Below, piece by piece: positions 32,725 through 40,942 of a DNA stretch of 49,218 nucleotides. The notes below the pieces were generated by a model, which was not told the DNA's origin, did no database searches, and saw only the letters and a program-made list of their open reading frames with translations. The translations under genes were made by a program, and so were the position numbers. Position 1 is the stretch's first letter; each line of letters starts with the position of its first letter. Source of the DNA: a virus; the IMG/VR virus record IMGVR_UViG_3300024518_002752, positions 1-49,218 of that record; one strand, given 5' to 3'.

Positions 32725-33161
32725 TAGCTTGGACCGCGCATGCCGTTACGAGCTGCGGCTAGGCGGATAACACTAAGCTGTGGGGCCTCTCGGCCAATCC
32801 CGAGTTCTTCTTTTATTTGTTCGTGAGTTACGGTCTCTCCGCCATCCTTCTTGCGGATCTCCCAACCATTCTCTTCTAGAAGCTCTAGCATATGGGGACC
32901 GTCCCTAGACTCTGTCGCAAGGTGGTCCGCCATTTCCTCCTCGGAGTAGTCTTTACCTGCATGCGTCTTAGAGTCGTCATCTTTGTGCCCTGTGAAGTCT
33001 TCTTCTCCTGGCATCGTCTTCGACTTTGAATCTTCATGGGCCTCGAAATCCTCGTCGCCCTTTCGGGTATCGGACTTCATGCCTTTCTTTTTTGTGTAGT
33101 CCTTCTCGCCCTTATCGTCGCGGGAGTCTTCGTCTTTTCCCATTCCCCAATCTTTTTCCAT
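32724..33161 (-). CDS. Highly charged hypothetical head-module protein
   Basis: A 145-aa protein. Residues 1-80 are almost wholly Asp, Glu, Lys, Gly and Ser with degenerate repeats of about 20 residues centred on (D/E)DF or DY (GDEDFEAHEDSK, GEEDFTGHKDDD, GKDYSEEE). Residues about 80-145 look folded. Such a charged repeat suggests an extended, disordered arm. It precedes the scaffold gene and may assist assembly; I do not recognise it. GGAGCATACT precedes the ATG. Confidence 0.65.
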   Translation of the reverse strand: MEKDWGMGKDEDSRDDKGEKDYTKKKGMKSDTRKGDEDFEAHEDSKSKTMPGEEDFTGHKDDDSKTHAGKDYSEEEMADHLATESRDGPHMLELLEENGWEIRKKDGGETVTHEQIKEELGIGREAPQLSVIRLAAARNGMRGPS

Positions 33162-33189
33162 AGTATGCTCCTTACTATTTATTACAGTA

Positions 33190-33588
33190 TCACTTTTGTC
33201 CCGTCAAACGAGCCTGCTCTATTTTTTCTTTTTTTCTTTGTTGTCCGCGATCTTTATGATCCCTGTATCCTAGCTTCTTAGCTACCTTATCAGCCTTCTC
33301 ATGGACCTCGGTATAGAACTCTTGATAAGAGGCGTCGTTTTTGTCGAGCACTTGAACGTCGGGGTGCGCCTCCTTGTACTCCCTCCATTGGGAGTTGGAG
33401 GTGAACTCCTTGCCCAGTTGCTTGATCTTGAGTGGCTTGGACGGCATAGGGCCAACAGTACGAACGGGAGAGATAATGACACGAGCAGGCGCATGGCAAT
33501 AGGAACACGTTGGGGTTTCAGATAAGGTGAAGAAGACATCGACTAAAAACCTCTGGCACGGCTCACATTCTAAATCGTATAGCGGCAT
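33190..33588 (-). CDS. FmdB-like zinc-ribbon protein in the head operon
   Basis: A 132-aa protein starting MPLYDLECEPCQRF. Two CxxC knuckles (C8-C11 and C28-C31) with the MPLYDLECE start match the FmdB/CxxC_CxxC_SSSS small zinc-ribbon family; the remaining 100 residues are charged and helical. The ATG overlaps the TAA of the 171-aa gene (TAATG), with GGAGG upstream. FmdB-like proteins are usually annotated as putative regulators but none is well understood in phages. In this position, between portal and scaffold, it may be an assembly factor. Confidence 0.75.
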   Translation of the reverse strand: MPLYDLECEPCQRFLVDVFFTLSETPTCSYCHAPARVIISPVRTVGPMPSKPLKIKQLGKEFTSNSQWREYKEAHPDVQVLDKNDASYQEFYTEVHEKADKVAKKLGYRDHKDRGQQRKKEKIEQARLTGQK

Positions 33589-34103
33589 TATGAATCCTCC
33601 ACCGCGTGCCAGTCCCAACCATCCTCTTCCCTCACTACTTCCCACTCGTACCCGTCTTCGTCCTTAAAATAGATTCGATCAGGAACACCATCTCGGTGGC
33701 TCTGTGTCGTCTTCAATAGTTTTAACTTGTCTACGTTTATTCCTGCCATCTCGTTAGCTAAGGAACTAGCAGCCTCAGACACTGCGTCACTGGTACGGGG
33801 GTCCCACTTGAACTTATCTGCGGCCCACTCGATGGACTTTTCGAGGTCGCCTGCCATATCTTTACCTGGGGGTAACGAAATAACGGGTCTTTTCTCCTTC
33901 CACCAGGGGTCTTCCGCAGTCGGCGCAGGCTGTTTAGGTGCATGTTTTTTAGCTACCTCCATCCTCTTTTGCTCGATGGACTTAGGAGCAGCCTTTGACA
34001 AAGGCTCCTCTTTCTTCTTCTCCTCTTTCTTCTTCTCTTCTTTCTTCGGCTCTTCGTTCAAAGATCCGTGCAGTCCACGAAACGGTTGCTGAGGAAACTC
34101 CAT
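33588..34103 (-). CDS. Hypothetical protein after the portal gene
   Basis: A 171-aa protein. The first 55 residues are Lys/Glu-rich (a KKEEKKKEEKKKEE run near 19-32) and probably form a charged helix, followed by a Pro-rich linker and a more ordered C-terminal half with an acidic and aromatic end (DGYEWEVVREEDGWDWHAVE). It overlaps the portal stop by one base. Not recognised; likely part of the head assembly module. Confidence 0.65.
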   Translation of the reverse strand: MEFPQQPFRGLHGSLNEEPKKEEKKKEEKKKEEPLSKAAPKSIEQKRMEVAKKHAPKQPAPTAEDPWWKEKRPVISLPPGKDMAGDLEKSIEWAADKFKWDPRTSDAVSEAASSLANEMAGINVDKLKLLKTTQSHRDGVPDRIYFKDEDGYEWEVVREEDGWDWHAVEDS

Positions 34104-35917
34104 TACTGACCTCGCATGATGTTGGGGATCTGAGCTCCTGCACCGCCTGCTTCAATCGGCAGTGGCGGAGGCTCAAGACCTGGAGGCATGGCTCCGCTCG
34201 TTGGCATATCCACCGGAGCGTCTGCGCCTGCTGCTGCTGGAGCCGCTGCCTCCATGGCACCTGGCATCTGCTGTGCTGCTTGTTGCGCTTGAGCCATCTG
34301 GGCCTGCTGTTGCTGAACTTCCTCGGGAGTGACTAGGATGTCCCTCATATTGAGCAAGTCGAGAAGCTTGGTGATGAGTCGGTTCTTGTCAACTACGGCA
34401 GACTGAGACAAGACAGGAAGGAAGTTCTGAAGGTTACGCAGCTGCGTAAGCCTGTTGTTCTCAGCGGGAGAATAAGGCACAGCCTCGTAGTCGTAGTCCA
34501 GAGGGTTACCCTGGATCTCTTCACCCATAGTCTCCTGGGTAAAGTTCAACACCTCCTGAGTCTCGATGAGACGAATACTGAGTTCCTTAGCAGGGTCCAG
34601 AAACTCCTGATAAAGACCAGTGGTGTACTTCCCAAGGTCGCCAACCATGTCATTCACAGCCTTAATGCGGCGCCCATTTCTAGTGCGCGTAGCTGTGTCG
34701 GCTAACGCAACCTCCGTAGCAACATCCGTAACGCCCACAACTCCACGAGAGTACTGAGGAACTCCCAAGACAAACTCGATGGTCTGTGTGGCCCGGTCAC
34801 GCATCGCCCCAAAACTTGGGGTGAGCCCTGGCTGGGGAGTTGAACCAAACAAGTCGCGCATAGGAACATCGGCTTTACCCCGAACAGCTACGACAGAACC
34901 GGGCTCCGTGGCGTCCCGCACAGCTGTCATAATAGACTCCGGGTCATCCACAAGAGCCGACTGAAGAAGAGTGACGGGGATAGAAGACTGCGCGTGCCAT
35001 AACTCCAGCGTATCGAGCTCGTTGAGTCTCTGCTGCAGACTAGAGATAAGAGCGATGTCCGACAGACCGCCGAGGTCTTTCATATTGTCGTTGAAGCTTA
35101 GAATAGAAAAGGGGTTACGCACGTTCGCGTAGGGCAGCTCACCTGAAAACAAAGGCTCATCGATGCCGCTTAGAAGATGATAGTACTTGTTGTTCTCAAA
35201 ATCGTAGAACTCATAGACGGTAACCCAACTAAAGACATCCTTAGATGCCTCGTTCAGTAAGCTACTGCTCCCACTTAGGTCCCTAAGCCATGCTGGGTAG
35301 CCTCCGAAGCTAGCGTCCTTAGATGCTGTCTTACTGTAGAAGCCACCTTTCTTGCCTGACTTCTTAATGCGGTTCTTGAACTCGGTCTTAGTGAGCACCG
35401 TAACCTCAATGAGGTAGCGGATGTCCTGCCAGTGACGGGCTGACATATCAAAAAAGATATACCGAGGGTCCACTACTTGATACTCGACAGCCTCTCTCGC
35501 GAAGCTCCAGACTGTCTTAAGGAAGCTCCTGCCACAGATAGCTGTGCTAACGGCCAACTTCCAAATACTCTGATGGAGCTTCTGCCGGTAGAAGCTGTCG
35601 TTGATGAGAGCTTCGCGAAACCTCGCGGCCTCAGAGTTCTCGCTTCTGCGCGCCGAGACACTCACCTTGGGGTTGGTGGGGCATATATTGGCTACCATCG
35701 TGTCGATGTATGCGTAAGGATAGTTCGTCTCGAAGTTGACCTCGTCGTCGTCAATGCCTGTCTCTGCGACGAAGGCTCCGGTTGGAGCGTCAAAGTTCTT
35801 CTCCCAGTACTGCCCAACATACCACCTACGCCAGGCGTCCCACATTTGGCGCTCGCCCCCGGCTTTGCCCTGGTGCGTAGTGATGATTCCCTGCAGTTGC
35901 TGGTGCGTTAGGCCCAT
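34103..35917 (-). CDS. Portal protein
   Basis: A 604-aa protein in the place and size range of podoviral portals, between large terminase and the scaffold-capsid genes. The N-terminus (about 20-45, many Trp and Tyr: MWDAWRRWYVGQYWEKNF) and NYPYAYIDTMVANICPTNPKVSV near 65-87 are typical of the portal wing, and a long helix with ATEVALADTATRTRNGRRIKAVNDMVGDLGKY occurs near 405-440. The last 80 residues are Gln/Ala/Pro-rich and Met-rich, fitting a flexible barrel or tail. It forms the dodecameric vertex through which DNA is packaged. Confidence 0.82.
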   Translation of the reverse strand: MGLTHQQLQGIITTHQGKAGGERQMWDAWRRWYVGQYWEKNFDAPTGAFVAETGIDDDEVNFETNYPYAYIDTMVANICPTNPKVSVSARRSENSEAARFREALINDSFYRQKLHQSIWKLAVSTAICGRSFLKTVWSFAREAVEYQVVDPRYIFFDMSARHWQDIRYLIEVTVLTKTEFKNRIKKSGKKGGFYSKTASKDASFGGYPAWLRDLSGSSSLLNEASKDVFSWVTVYEFYDFENNKYYHLLSGIDEPLFSGELPYANVRNPFSILSFNDNMKDLGGLSDIALISSLQQRLNELDTLELWHAQSSIPVTLLQSALVDDPESIMTAVRDATEPGSVVAVRGKADVPMRDLFGSTPQPGLTPSFGAMRDRATQTIEFVLGVPQYSRGVVGVTDVATEVALADTATRTRNGRRIKAVNDMVGDLGKYTTGLYQEFLDPAKELSIRLIETQEVLNFTQETMGEEIQGNPLDYDYEAVPYSPAENNRLTQLRNLQNFLPVLSQSAVVDKNRLITKLLDLLNMRDILVTPEEVQQQQAQMAQAQQAAQQMPGAMEAAAPAAAGADAPVDMPTSGAMPPGLEPPPLPIEAGGAGAQIPNIMRGQ

Positions 35918-36180
35918 TAGTCTTCCTTTTTCTTATTCTCTTTCGCGATTTTTCCCATGTTCAGCGCGAACTGAGCCTGCTTGATGGTCTCCTCGTCGAA
36001 GTCCTTCTTGTTGGCAAGAACGTGCTTGGCATACTCTTGGACGTTGTCATAGCCTGCCTTCTTAGCCTTGGCGGTGAACGCACCTTTAGTGCCCTTCTCT
36101 TCCATCTTCTTATCTGCCTTCTGGAGCCACTTCTTGGCAGCGCCGTCGCGGAGTTTCTTAAGCTTGTCACCGTCAACCAT
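35917..36180 (-). CDS. Small basic helical protein between terminase and portal
   Basis: An 87-aa Lys-rich helical protein (about 22 Lys) with GAGGAAGA before the ATG. Its start lies inside the terminase gene end (8-base overlap) and its end touches the portal start. The composition (KLKKLRDGAAKKWLQKADKK at about 6-25) suggests nucleic-acid contact or a coiled coil. Possibly a packaging accessory; family unknown. Confidence 0.68.
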   Translation of the reverse strand: MVDGDKLKKLRDGAAKKWLQKADKKMEEKGTKGAFTAKAKKAGYDNVQEYAKHVLANKKDFDEETIKQAQFALNMGKIAKENKKKED

Positions 36181-37864
36181 TCTTCCTCCTCGTCGCCCGT
36201 CGGACAGAGCGGTATTTTCTTTTAGTGCCAGTAGTTCTCTTGCGGTCTCGCTCTTTCTTCCTATAGGCCTGTAGCTGGTCCCACGTCAAATCCTTAAACA
36301 TTACGACGTTACTGTCAGTGGGAGTCTCAGTGTTTCTACTGCGGGAAGGTAAACGCCGTGCTCCCACTATAGCCATCTGCAGCGCAGAAATCTTGTCCCA
36401 GTGATGACGAGACCTGCGCTTGGCACCTATCTGGCCCTTCAGCATTTCAGAGACCACCGTCGTTTCGGTGCGCTTGTCATGCCTGTAAGAACACAGCTGC
36501 GAAAAAGTGTCGTCGTCGTTAATGACGAGCTCCTCCATTAGAGCATCTTGCAACCAACCCACCATCTCCTCGAGCTTCTTGCCTGTCGAAGTGAGCCCCG
36601 CCTTGTAAGGCTTCTCGTAATACAGGTTGCTATACTCAGCCTGCTTGGAAAGGGCTATCGTTGCAGCTCCAACACCGTTGCTTTCGATGACTACAAGCGC
36701 ACGGTTGTACCTTTCCGCTACTTCAAGCATCTTGCGCGTGAAATCGATGGGGTCACTATGGTCGGCAAAGCAGGCGACCTGCGTCCAATCGCCCTCATAG
36801 ACCTTGAGAACCTGAAAGGCGGCATGATCTCGGGCCGCATGACCAGCAGGATCAACCCCTACAACGTACATCGCTCCAGGCTCCGGAGATTCATACTCCA
36901 AATAAGGAGGAGACCACTTCTCCATCTTGCGCTTGCGGTGCTTCTCCAACATCGACTCACGGAAGATGGCGCGAGCCGTGGTAATCCAGCAGCTCACATC
37001 GTCGAAAGGATAAAACACCCTGAACAACTCAGGGTCACGCCTGATCTGTACGTCTGTGTTCATGACGAAACGCCTGAAAGCTAGGTTCTCCCTCGTTAAA
37101 CCCAAGTCTCCGTAGCGATGCATGAGGCTTACTTCCTCGTTTGTCATGCGCTCGCCCTTGTGCCAGGGCCTTACATTGAGCTTGCCGTCCCAAAAAGGAA
37201 AGAAAGCGTACACCCACCGACCGTTTCCACGCTTGGCATCCATGCATTGGTCGTGCCACCAGTCTCCAGCGTGCAGCGGAGTAGACTCAAGCAGCATTAA
37301 ACTATGATCTCGGTTAATCATCGAAGGATATATCAAGGAAAACTGACCCTCAGGGTCGCTCCAGAATGGCAGCTCCGACCCATGGAAGGAATCAGGGCTC
37401 TGGCCGATACCCACCGACCCACTCTCGCCGCTCATGACGCGCATCTTGCCGCCAATCTTATCGTCGAAGGACAGTTGACGTACCTCCCTAGTGGCAGCTG
37501 TCTTAGTGCGTAGAGCGTCAGGCCACCTCGTATGCGTATAGTGAACCCGCTTGTGCAAATACTCAGCGCGCTCTCTCGTGTCAGCAATACAGACATGGTC
37601 CATGCCTGGGGTATACGCTGTCTTTGCGTAAGCCACGAGTTCCGAAGTCAGGCTCTTGCCTCCCTGGCGATAACCCAGCAGCACTAACCACTTCGTCTGA
37701 CCATCCTTCGTCTTAGGAGGGTTCCCATAGTAAGACAAAATAGTGGACTGCAGACTCTGCGTGATCCTAAAAGGATCGTAAGAAACTGGCATACCAGTCG
37801 CCTGATCTTGAATCTGACCATACGCCCGTAACAGAGCACCAGGACTCGGCTTGCCCTTAGCCAA
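36173..37864 (-). CDS. terL: Terminase large subunit
   Basis: A 563-aa protein. Walker A GYRQGGKS at residues 64-71 and the SELPFW segment at 163-168 mark the packaging ATPase. The C-terminal RNase-H-like nuclease shows D338 (VGVDPAGH), E394 (VIESNGVGA) and D490 (HHWDKISAL). It pumps DNA into the prohead and cuts concatemers. The start is TTG at 37864, three bases after the upstream TGA, with a GGGGG run upstream; no suitable ATG precedes Walker A except M25. The last 35 residues are extremely Arg/Lys-rich. Confidence 0.93.
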   Translation of the reverse strand: MAKGKPSPGALLRAYGQIQDQATGMPVSYDPFRITQSLQSTILSYYGNPPKTKDGQTKWLVLLGYRQGGKSLTSELVAYAKTAYTPGMDHVCIADTRERAEYLHKRVHYTHTRWPDALRTKTAATREVRQLSFDDKIGGKMRVMSGESGSVGIGQSPDSFHGSELPFWSDPEGQFSLIYPSMINRDHSLMLLESTPLHAGDWWHDQCMDAKRGNGRWVYAFFPFWDGKLNVRPWHKGERMTNEEVSLMHRYGDLGLTRENLAFRRFVMNTDVQIRRDPELFRVFYPFDDVSCWITTARAIFRESMLEKHRKRKMEKWSPPYLEYESPEPGAMYVVGVDPAGHAARDHAAFQVLKVYEGDWTQVACFADHSDPIDFTRKMLEVAERYNRALVVIESNGVGAATIALSKQAEYSNLYYEKPYKAGLTSTGKKLEEMVGWLQDALMEELVINDDDTFSQLCSYRHDKRTETTVVSEMLKGQIGAKRRSRHHWDKISALQMAIVGARRLPSRSRNTETPTDSNVVMFKDLTWDQLQAYRKKERDRKRTTGTKRKYRSVRRATRRKNG

Positions 37865-37865
37865 C

Positions 37866-38240
37866 TCAGGCCCCCGCTACAGCTAGGTCGATGACCTCAG
37901 TCTCCGTATACGCAGCCTCCAACACAGGAGCCTCCTCCTGTACAGCAATCAAGGCGTTTAGTAAATCCGAATACGCCTCGCCTGGCGTGCCGCTTGCCGT
38001 GTTCTTCGCAGCCAATGCCGTCATCATAATCTCAGCCCACCGCGCAGCTGCGTCAGCTACGCACGGTGCAATGTTGCCACACAAAACCTCAACCATTACA
38101 CGCTGAGAAAAAGCCACAAGATCATCGTAGTTTCTAACTGGGTTTTCCGAAAAGACCTTGCCTAGAACGGCGCGGCTCTCAGGCGTAACCTTGTCCAGCC
38201 ACTCAATATAAGTGTCCGGATCGAACTTAGATCTTCCCAT
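37866..38240 (-). CDS. Putative terminase small subunit
   Basis: A 124-aa helical protein immediately before terL, the usual place and size for a small terminase subunit, which recognises the packaging start site. I do not see a clear helix-turn-helix; the central region (about 35-75) is helical with Cys54 and Cys60, and the C-terminus is acidic and hydrophobic. The TGA is followed after one base by the TTG of terL. Call by position. Confidence 0.5.
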   Translation of the reverse strand: MGRSKFDPDTYIEWLDKVTPESRAVLGKVFSENPVRNYDDLVAFSQRVMVEVLCGNIAPCVADAAARWAEIMMTALAAKNTASGTPGEAYSDLLNALIAVQEEAPVLEAAYTETEVIDLAVAGA

Positions 38241-38248
38241 GCCTGCTC

Positions 38249-39046
38249 CTAATCCCGTGACTCACACACAATAACATACCCGCCAATCTGACGATGGCCA
38301 ACGCGCCTGGGAAAGACGCCTCCGTGAGCAGCCTTCCTAAACAATGGAGACCCCATAATACGCTTCAAGTCACGACGCCCAAGCATTAAAGGATTACCAG
38401 CCAATGCCATCTGCAATCTAAGGCGCTCCAACAACGTCTCGTTCATACCAAGCGTAGGAGCAAACACGCCGAAGTCTAGATTCATTAGCCACAGCTGAAC
38501 ACAAGGCTCCGTCAACATTCGCTCCACAGCCCTTACCATGTGGTGGACAACAGCCTGCTCACCAACCCCAACCGTCTCCTTGATCTCCTGAATAGATAAT
38601 CCACAGGCATAAGAAACCAAAGTCGCCACGTCATGCCCATACCACCACTCGTCGCCTAAACGACAGCCTGACTGGATGGCGTTAGCCACCTCCCAAGGCG
38701 TAGGAACGTTAATGCCCCAAGCCTCCTCGACCTCATCGGGCCAGCTGCGCGGTGCTCGAAACGAACGAGAAGAACTCAGCCAGTCGCCAATAGCTGTCGT
38801 TGACTTTAACCAATCCAAAAACTCCTCGTCGCGATGCTCCCGTGGGCCGCTATACCACCACAAACGCTCGCAGCGCAGATGCTCAGATGCACATAGCAAA
38901 CTCACACGGTTGAAAAGACGACGCGAAATCAACCGACCGTCACCAGGATCATGCGAAACAATATGAACAAGCAAGTCAGCTCGACGCTCACGCTTGCGCG
39001 CACGCCCCGCTAATGAACCTAAGCAGCCGCCTGTTCTAAACTCCAT
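38249..39046 (-). CDS. Hypothetical DNA-binding-like protein, first late gene
   Basis: A 265-aa protein rich in Arg and Trp. Residues about 148-175 (SYACGLSIQEIKETVGVGEQ and following helix) look like a helix-turn-helix of the sigma-4 or small-terminase kind. It is the first gene of the late operon, directly before the putative small terminase and terL. It could be the true DNA-recognising packaging subunit or a late regulator. The start at 39046 has only ACGAGG very close upstream. Confidence 0.6.
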   Translation of the reverse strand: MEFRTGGCLGSLAGRARKRERRADLLVHIVSHDPGDGRLISRRLFNRVSLLCASEHLRCERLWWYSGPREHRDEEFLDWLKSTTAIGDWLSSSRSFRAPRSWPDEVEEAWGINVPTPWEVANAIQSGCRLGDEWWYGHDVATLVSYACGLSIQEIKETVGVGEQAVVHHMVRAVERMLTEPCVQLWLMNLDFGVFAPTLGMNETLLERLRLQMALAGNPLMLGRRDLKRIMGSPLFRKAAHGGVFPRRVGHRQIGGYVIVCESRD

Positions 39047-39486
39047 CCTCGTACACTAGCATGTGTAACGAAATCGTGAAATGAAACACCGGAAATTTGG
39101 TAAAGGGTTCGAGGGGGGCACCAATAATATATAGAGACCGTGCCGAAAGGGGGGAAGCACTTTGCCGCAGGCTCGAGCTCTGGGAGAGCCAAGGCCTGGA
39201 GTAGTGTCTATGCTGCCACGGTTCTAACAACGTATTGAGCGGAAGGACAAGGTCCTTCTTCGCGAAGAAGAACAGAGGGTGAAGCATGAACGCCTTATAG
39301 ATCTGCACGATATAGGGTGAACACCTTTAGGTGTGAACGCCTTACTGTGGTCGGAGAGAGCGAACGAAGTGAGCGAGCTCCCGTTGTGGATCCAACGATA
39401 GTGGATCCAACGATAGTGGATCCAACGATAACGGATCCAACGATAACGGATCCGACGTGGTGATCGGATCCGTCTCGGTTTCATGT
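39047..39486. other. Intergenic region upstream of the late operon, dense in symmetric elements
   Basis: This 440-base stretch has no convincing gene. It holds TACAC-ATGCTA-GTGTA just before the late start, an AT-rich TATATATTAT block (minus strand, 39123-39132) as the only -10-like sequence, the perfect palindrome CTTCTTCGCGAAGAAG at 39255-39270, AAGGAC-AAG-GTCCTT at 39243-39257, two copies of TGAACGCCTTA (39287, 39334), ACACCT-TT-AGGTGT at 39321-39334 and the 15-bp repeat array. Location beside the terminase genes makes a late-promoter/packaging-site role plausible. Confidence 0.55.
39386..39472. repeat. 15-bp tandem repeat array centred on GGATCC
   Basis: Three identical units GTGGATCCAACGATA (39386-39430), a fourth beginning AC (39431-39445), a degenerate fifth (39446-39460) and a final CGGATCCG (39465-39472). 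GGATCC recurs at 39388, 39403, 39418, 39433, 39448 and 39466. Each unit contains a 6-bp palindrome, so the array gives symmetric sites on one to two turns of the helix. It could be iteron-like, a packaging recognition site or an operator. It also encodes pentapeptide repeats in two minus-strand frames, but these lack a ribosome site. Confidence 0.85.
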
Positions 39487-39579
39487 CTACAGCATGTAAC
39501 TGTAAATGAGATGTGCCAGCGTGCACGACAGCCACAACACGGCGGCAAGGGTGATCGCTTCGATCACTGTTGCAGTCAT
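39487..39579 (-). CDS. 30-aa single-span membrane micro-ORF
   Basis: ATG at 39577-39579 overlaps the TGA of the GP88-family gene (ATGA), so it can be translated by coupling. The product is 30 aa, starting MTATVIEAITLAAVLW and ending LIYSYML, with one membrane-spanning segment. The hairpin GTGATCG-CTT-CGATCAC (39551-39567) lies inside it and may act on the message end. Small membrane peptides are common early phage products, but this one is too short to prove from one sequence. Confidence 0.5.
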   Translation of the reverse strand: MTATVIEAITLAAVLWLSCTLAHLIYSYML

Positions 39580-40412
39580 GCTACGGCCCGCAATTGTGCG
39601 GGCGTTGGCTTCCGTGTTCCGTGGTAGGCAAGGCCAATTCGCTGCTCGCCTGCGATGGTCGCGATCTCTCCGTCAACCTCGTCATTGGCGTTTATGTAGC
39701 CTGCATCTTTCAAGGCCTTGACCGATTCAAAGATCCGCGCATGGGGCTTGTCGTCGTCGATCAAGTCGTCGCGCTTTCCTCCATAGGACCGGACGATCCG
39801 AAGGTTGGCCGGGGCCGTGGTGTGGTCAGGGAAGATCGTGTGACTCTTCGTGTAGCAATAAAACAGGATATCGGGGTTCATACGGGCGACGATCAGCCAT
39901 GCGTAGGCGTACCAGTCAGCAAAGAAGTCGCCGCTATCGTGTAGCCTTACAAGCCCGAACGAGCGCCCTAACCTCTTGACCATGCCGTCTAGTGCCTTGA
40001 TAACCCCATTACTATAAGCACCGTTCAAGCGTAACAGGGTTTGATGATTGACTACCCTTGGCGCTTGGCTCGTTGACATGCCGTAACGCCCCTGCATCGC
40101 ATAACAGAGAGCAAGGCAGGCACCGGCACCGATGCAAACCTTGAACGATTCACCACGTAGCGTGTAGCCCCCCGCTGGTAGGTTAAACGCTGCGATGTTG
40201 TGGCCTCTCAAGGGAAAGCCGATTTGACTGCTAAACTCCTGCAGCCCGATCGCCTTGATCGCCTTGCCCGTCATTTTCAGTTTCGCGTTACTCTTTGACA
40301 AGGTGAGCAGCGCGGCCAGTTTTGCGGGGTCATTGCCTGCGAGCGCCAGCCGCTGATCGACGGCGCGATCGGTCTTGCCTTGTGTGGCCTTGCTTCGGAT
40401 AGCGCCGTTCAT
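39576..40412 (-). CDS. GP88-family protein
   Basis: A 278-aa protein with the pattern of the Gene product 88 family (PF17338-like) known from mycobacteriophages: FNLPAG at residues 77-82, three Cys (93, 99, 103) in CIGAGACLALCYAMQGRY, RLHDSGDFF at 156-164 and FYCYTKSH at 184-191. The conserved Cys and HDSGDFF suggest a metal- or nucleotide-binding enzyme, but no reaction is established. The ATG at 40412 overlaps the preceding TGA and follows AAGGCGG. It lies in a short leftward operon away from the head genes. Confidence 0.85.
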   Translation of the reverse strand: MNGAIRSKATQGKTDRAVDQRLALAGNDPAKLAALLTLSKSNAKLKMTGKAIKAIGLQEFSSQIGFPLRGHNIAAFNLPAGGYTLRGESFKVCIGAGACLALCYAMQGRYGMSTSQAPRVVNHQTLLRLNGAYSNGVIKALDGMVKRLGRSFGLVRLHDSGDFFADWYAYAWLIVARMNPDILFYCYTKSHTIFPDHTTAPANLRIVRSYGGKRDDLIDDDKPHARIFESVKALKDAGYINANDEVDGEIATIAGEQRIGLAYHGTRKPTPAQLRAVA

Positions 40413-40654
40413 TGCGCACCGCCTTGCTTGCGTGACTGGTAGCACCCGTTGCCTAGGCTATGGTGTGTGGCGTTAGTCCATCGCTCGCGGGGTTGCTGCA
40501 CCTCTATCTCTTGAGTGCTCTCGCGATAGGTGCGGACCATGTAGGGGCCGTCGTCGGCCGTTGTCACGGCTTCGACTTGTGCGGCTCTATCTTGCGCAGC
40601 CATGATGGCGGCGGCGTTTTTGAATATGCGGGCGGTTGTGATGTTGGCGCTCAT
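40409..40654 (-). CDS. Hypothetical early protein
   Basis: An 81-aa polar protein with no domain I recognise. It is coupled by ATGA overlaps to both neighbours (start at 40654 on the upstream TGA, stop shared with the GP88-family start). The N-terminus is helical and Ala-rich, the C-terminus polar with Gln, Arg and His. Tight coupling supports its being a real gene. Confidence 0.7.
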   Translation of the reverse strand: MSANITTARIFKNAAAIMAAQDRAAQVEAVTTADDGPYMVRTYRESTQEIEVQQPRERWTNATHHSLGNGCYQSRKQGGAQ

Positions 40655-40869
40655 GATCCCACCTTCACATGCTCAATAGTCAAGCACCCGGCTTCAGCTA
40701 CCAGTTCGATCGCGGAGGCCTCGGACAAACCCAAAAACACCCACGTATCAATTTCTTGGTTCATGACAGCGCATTCCGCCTGTACTCTCGGATCCCAAGA
40801 ACCATGGATAGCGGTCTTTGGGTGATAGTTTCGGCGCGCAAATTCTCTACACTCTTTGTCTGATGGCAT
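40651..40869 (-). CDS. Hypothetical early protein, first gene of leftward operon
   Basis: A 72-aa protein starting MPSDKECREFARRN. The ATG at 40869 is preferred over an in-frame start at 40971 because GGAG lies 8-11 bases upstream and the longer version would cross the promoter and the AACCAAACC motif. It has a C-terminal VKVGS. Family unknown. It is first in the transcript that also makes the GP88-family protein. Confidence 0.68.
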   Translation of the reverse strand: MPSDKECREFARRNYHPKTAIHGSWDPRVQAECAVMNQEIDTWVFLGLSEASAIELVAEAGCLTIEHVKVGS

Positions 40870-40942
40870 CTTCTGATCTCCATGTGGTTTGGTTTGGTTA
40901 CAGGATGGAACTCCCATCTGCATATACTCTTTAGCCGGTCCT

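Noticed and set aside
39036-39308. 90-codon minus-strand open frame before the late operon
   Set aside because: Crosses palindromes and promoter-like sequence, Ser/Leu/His-rich, no ribosome site, and overlaps the real 39046 start.
39224-39484. Minus frame with RYRWI/HYRWI pentapeptide repeats
   Set aside because: Produced by the 15-bp repeat array; basic, no ribosome site, no support beyond an open frame. Kept only as a minor alternative.
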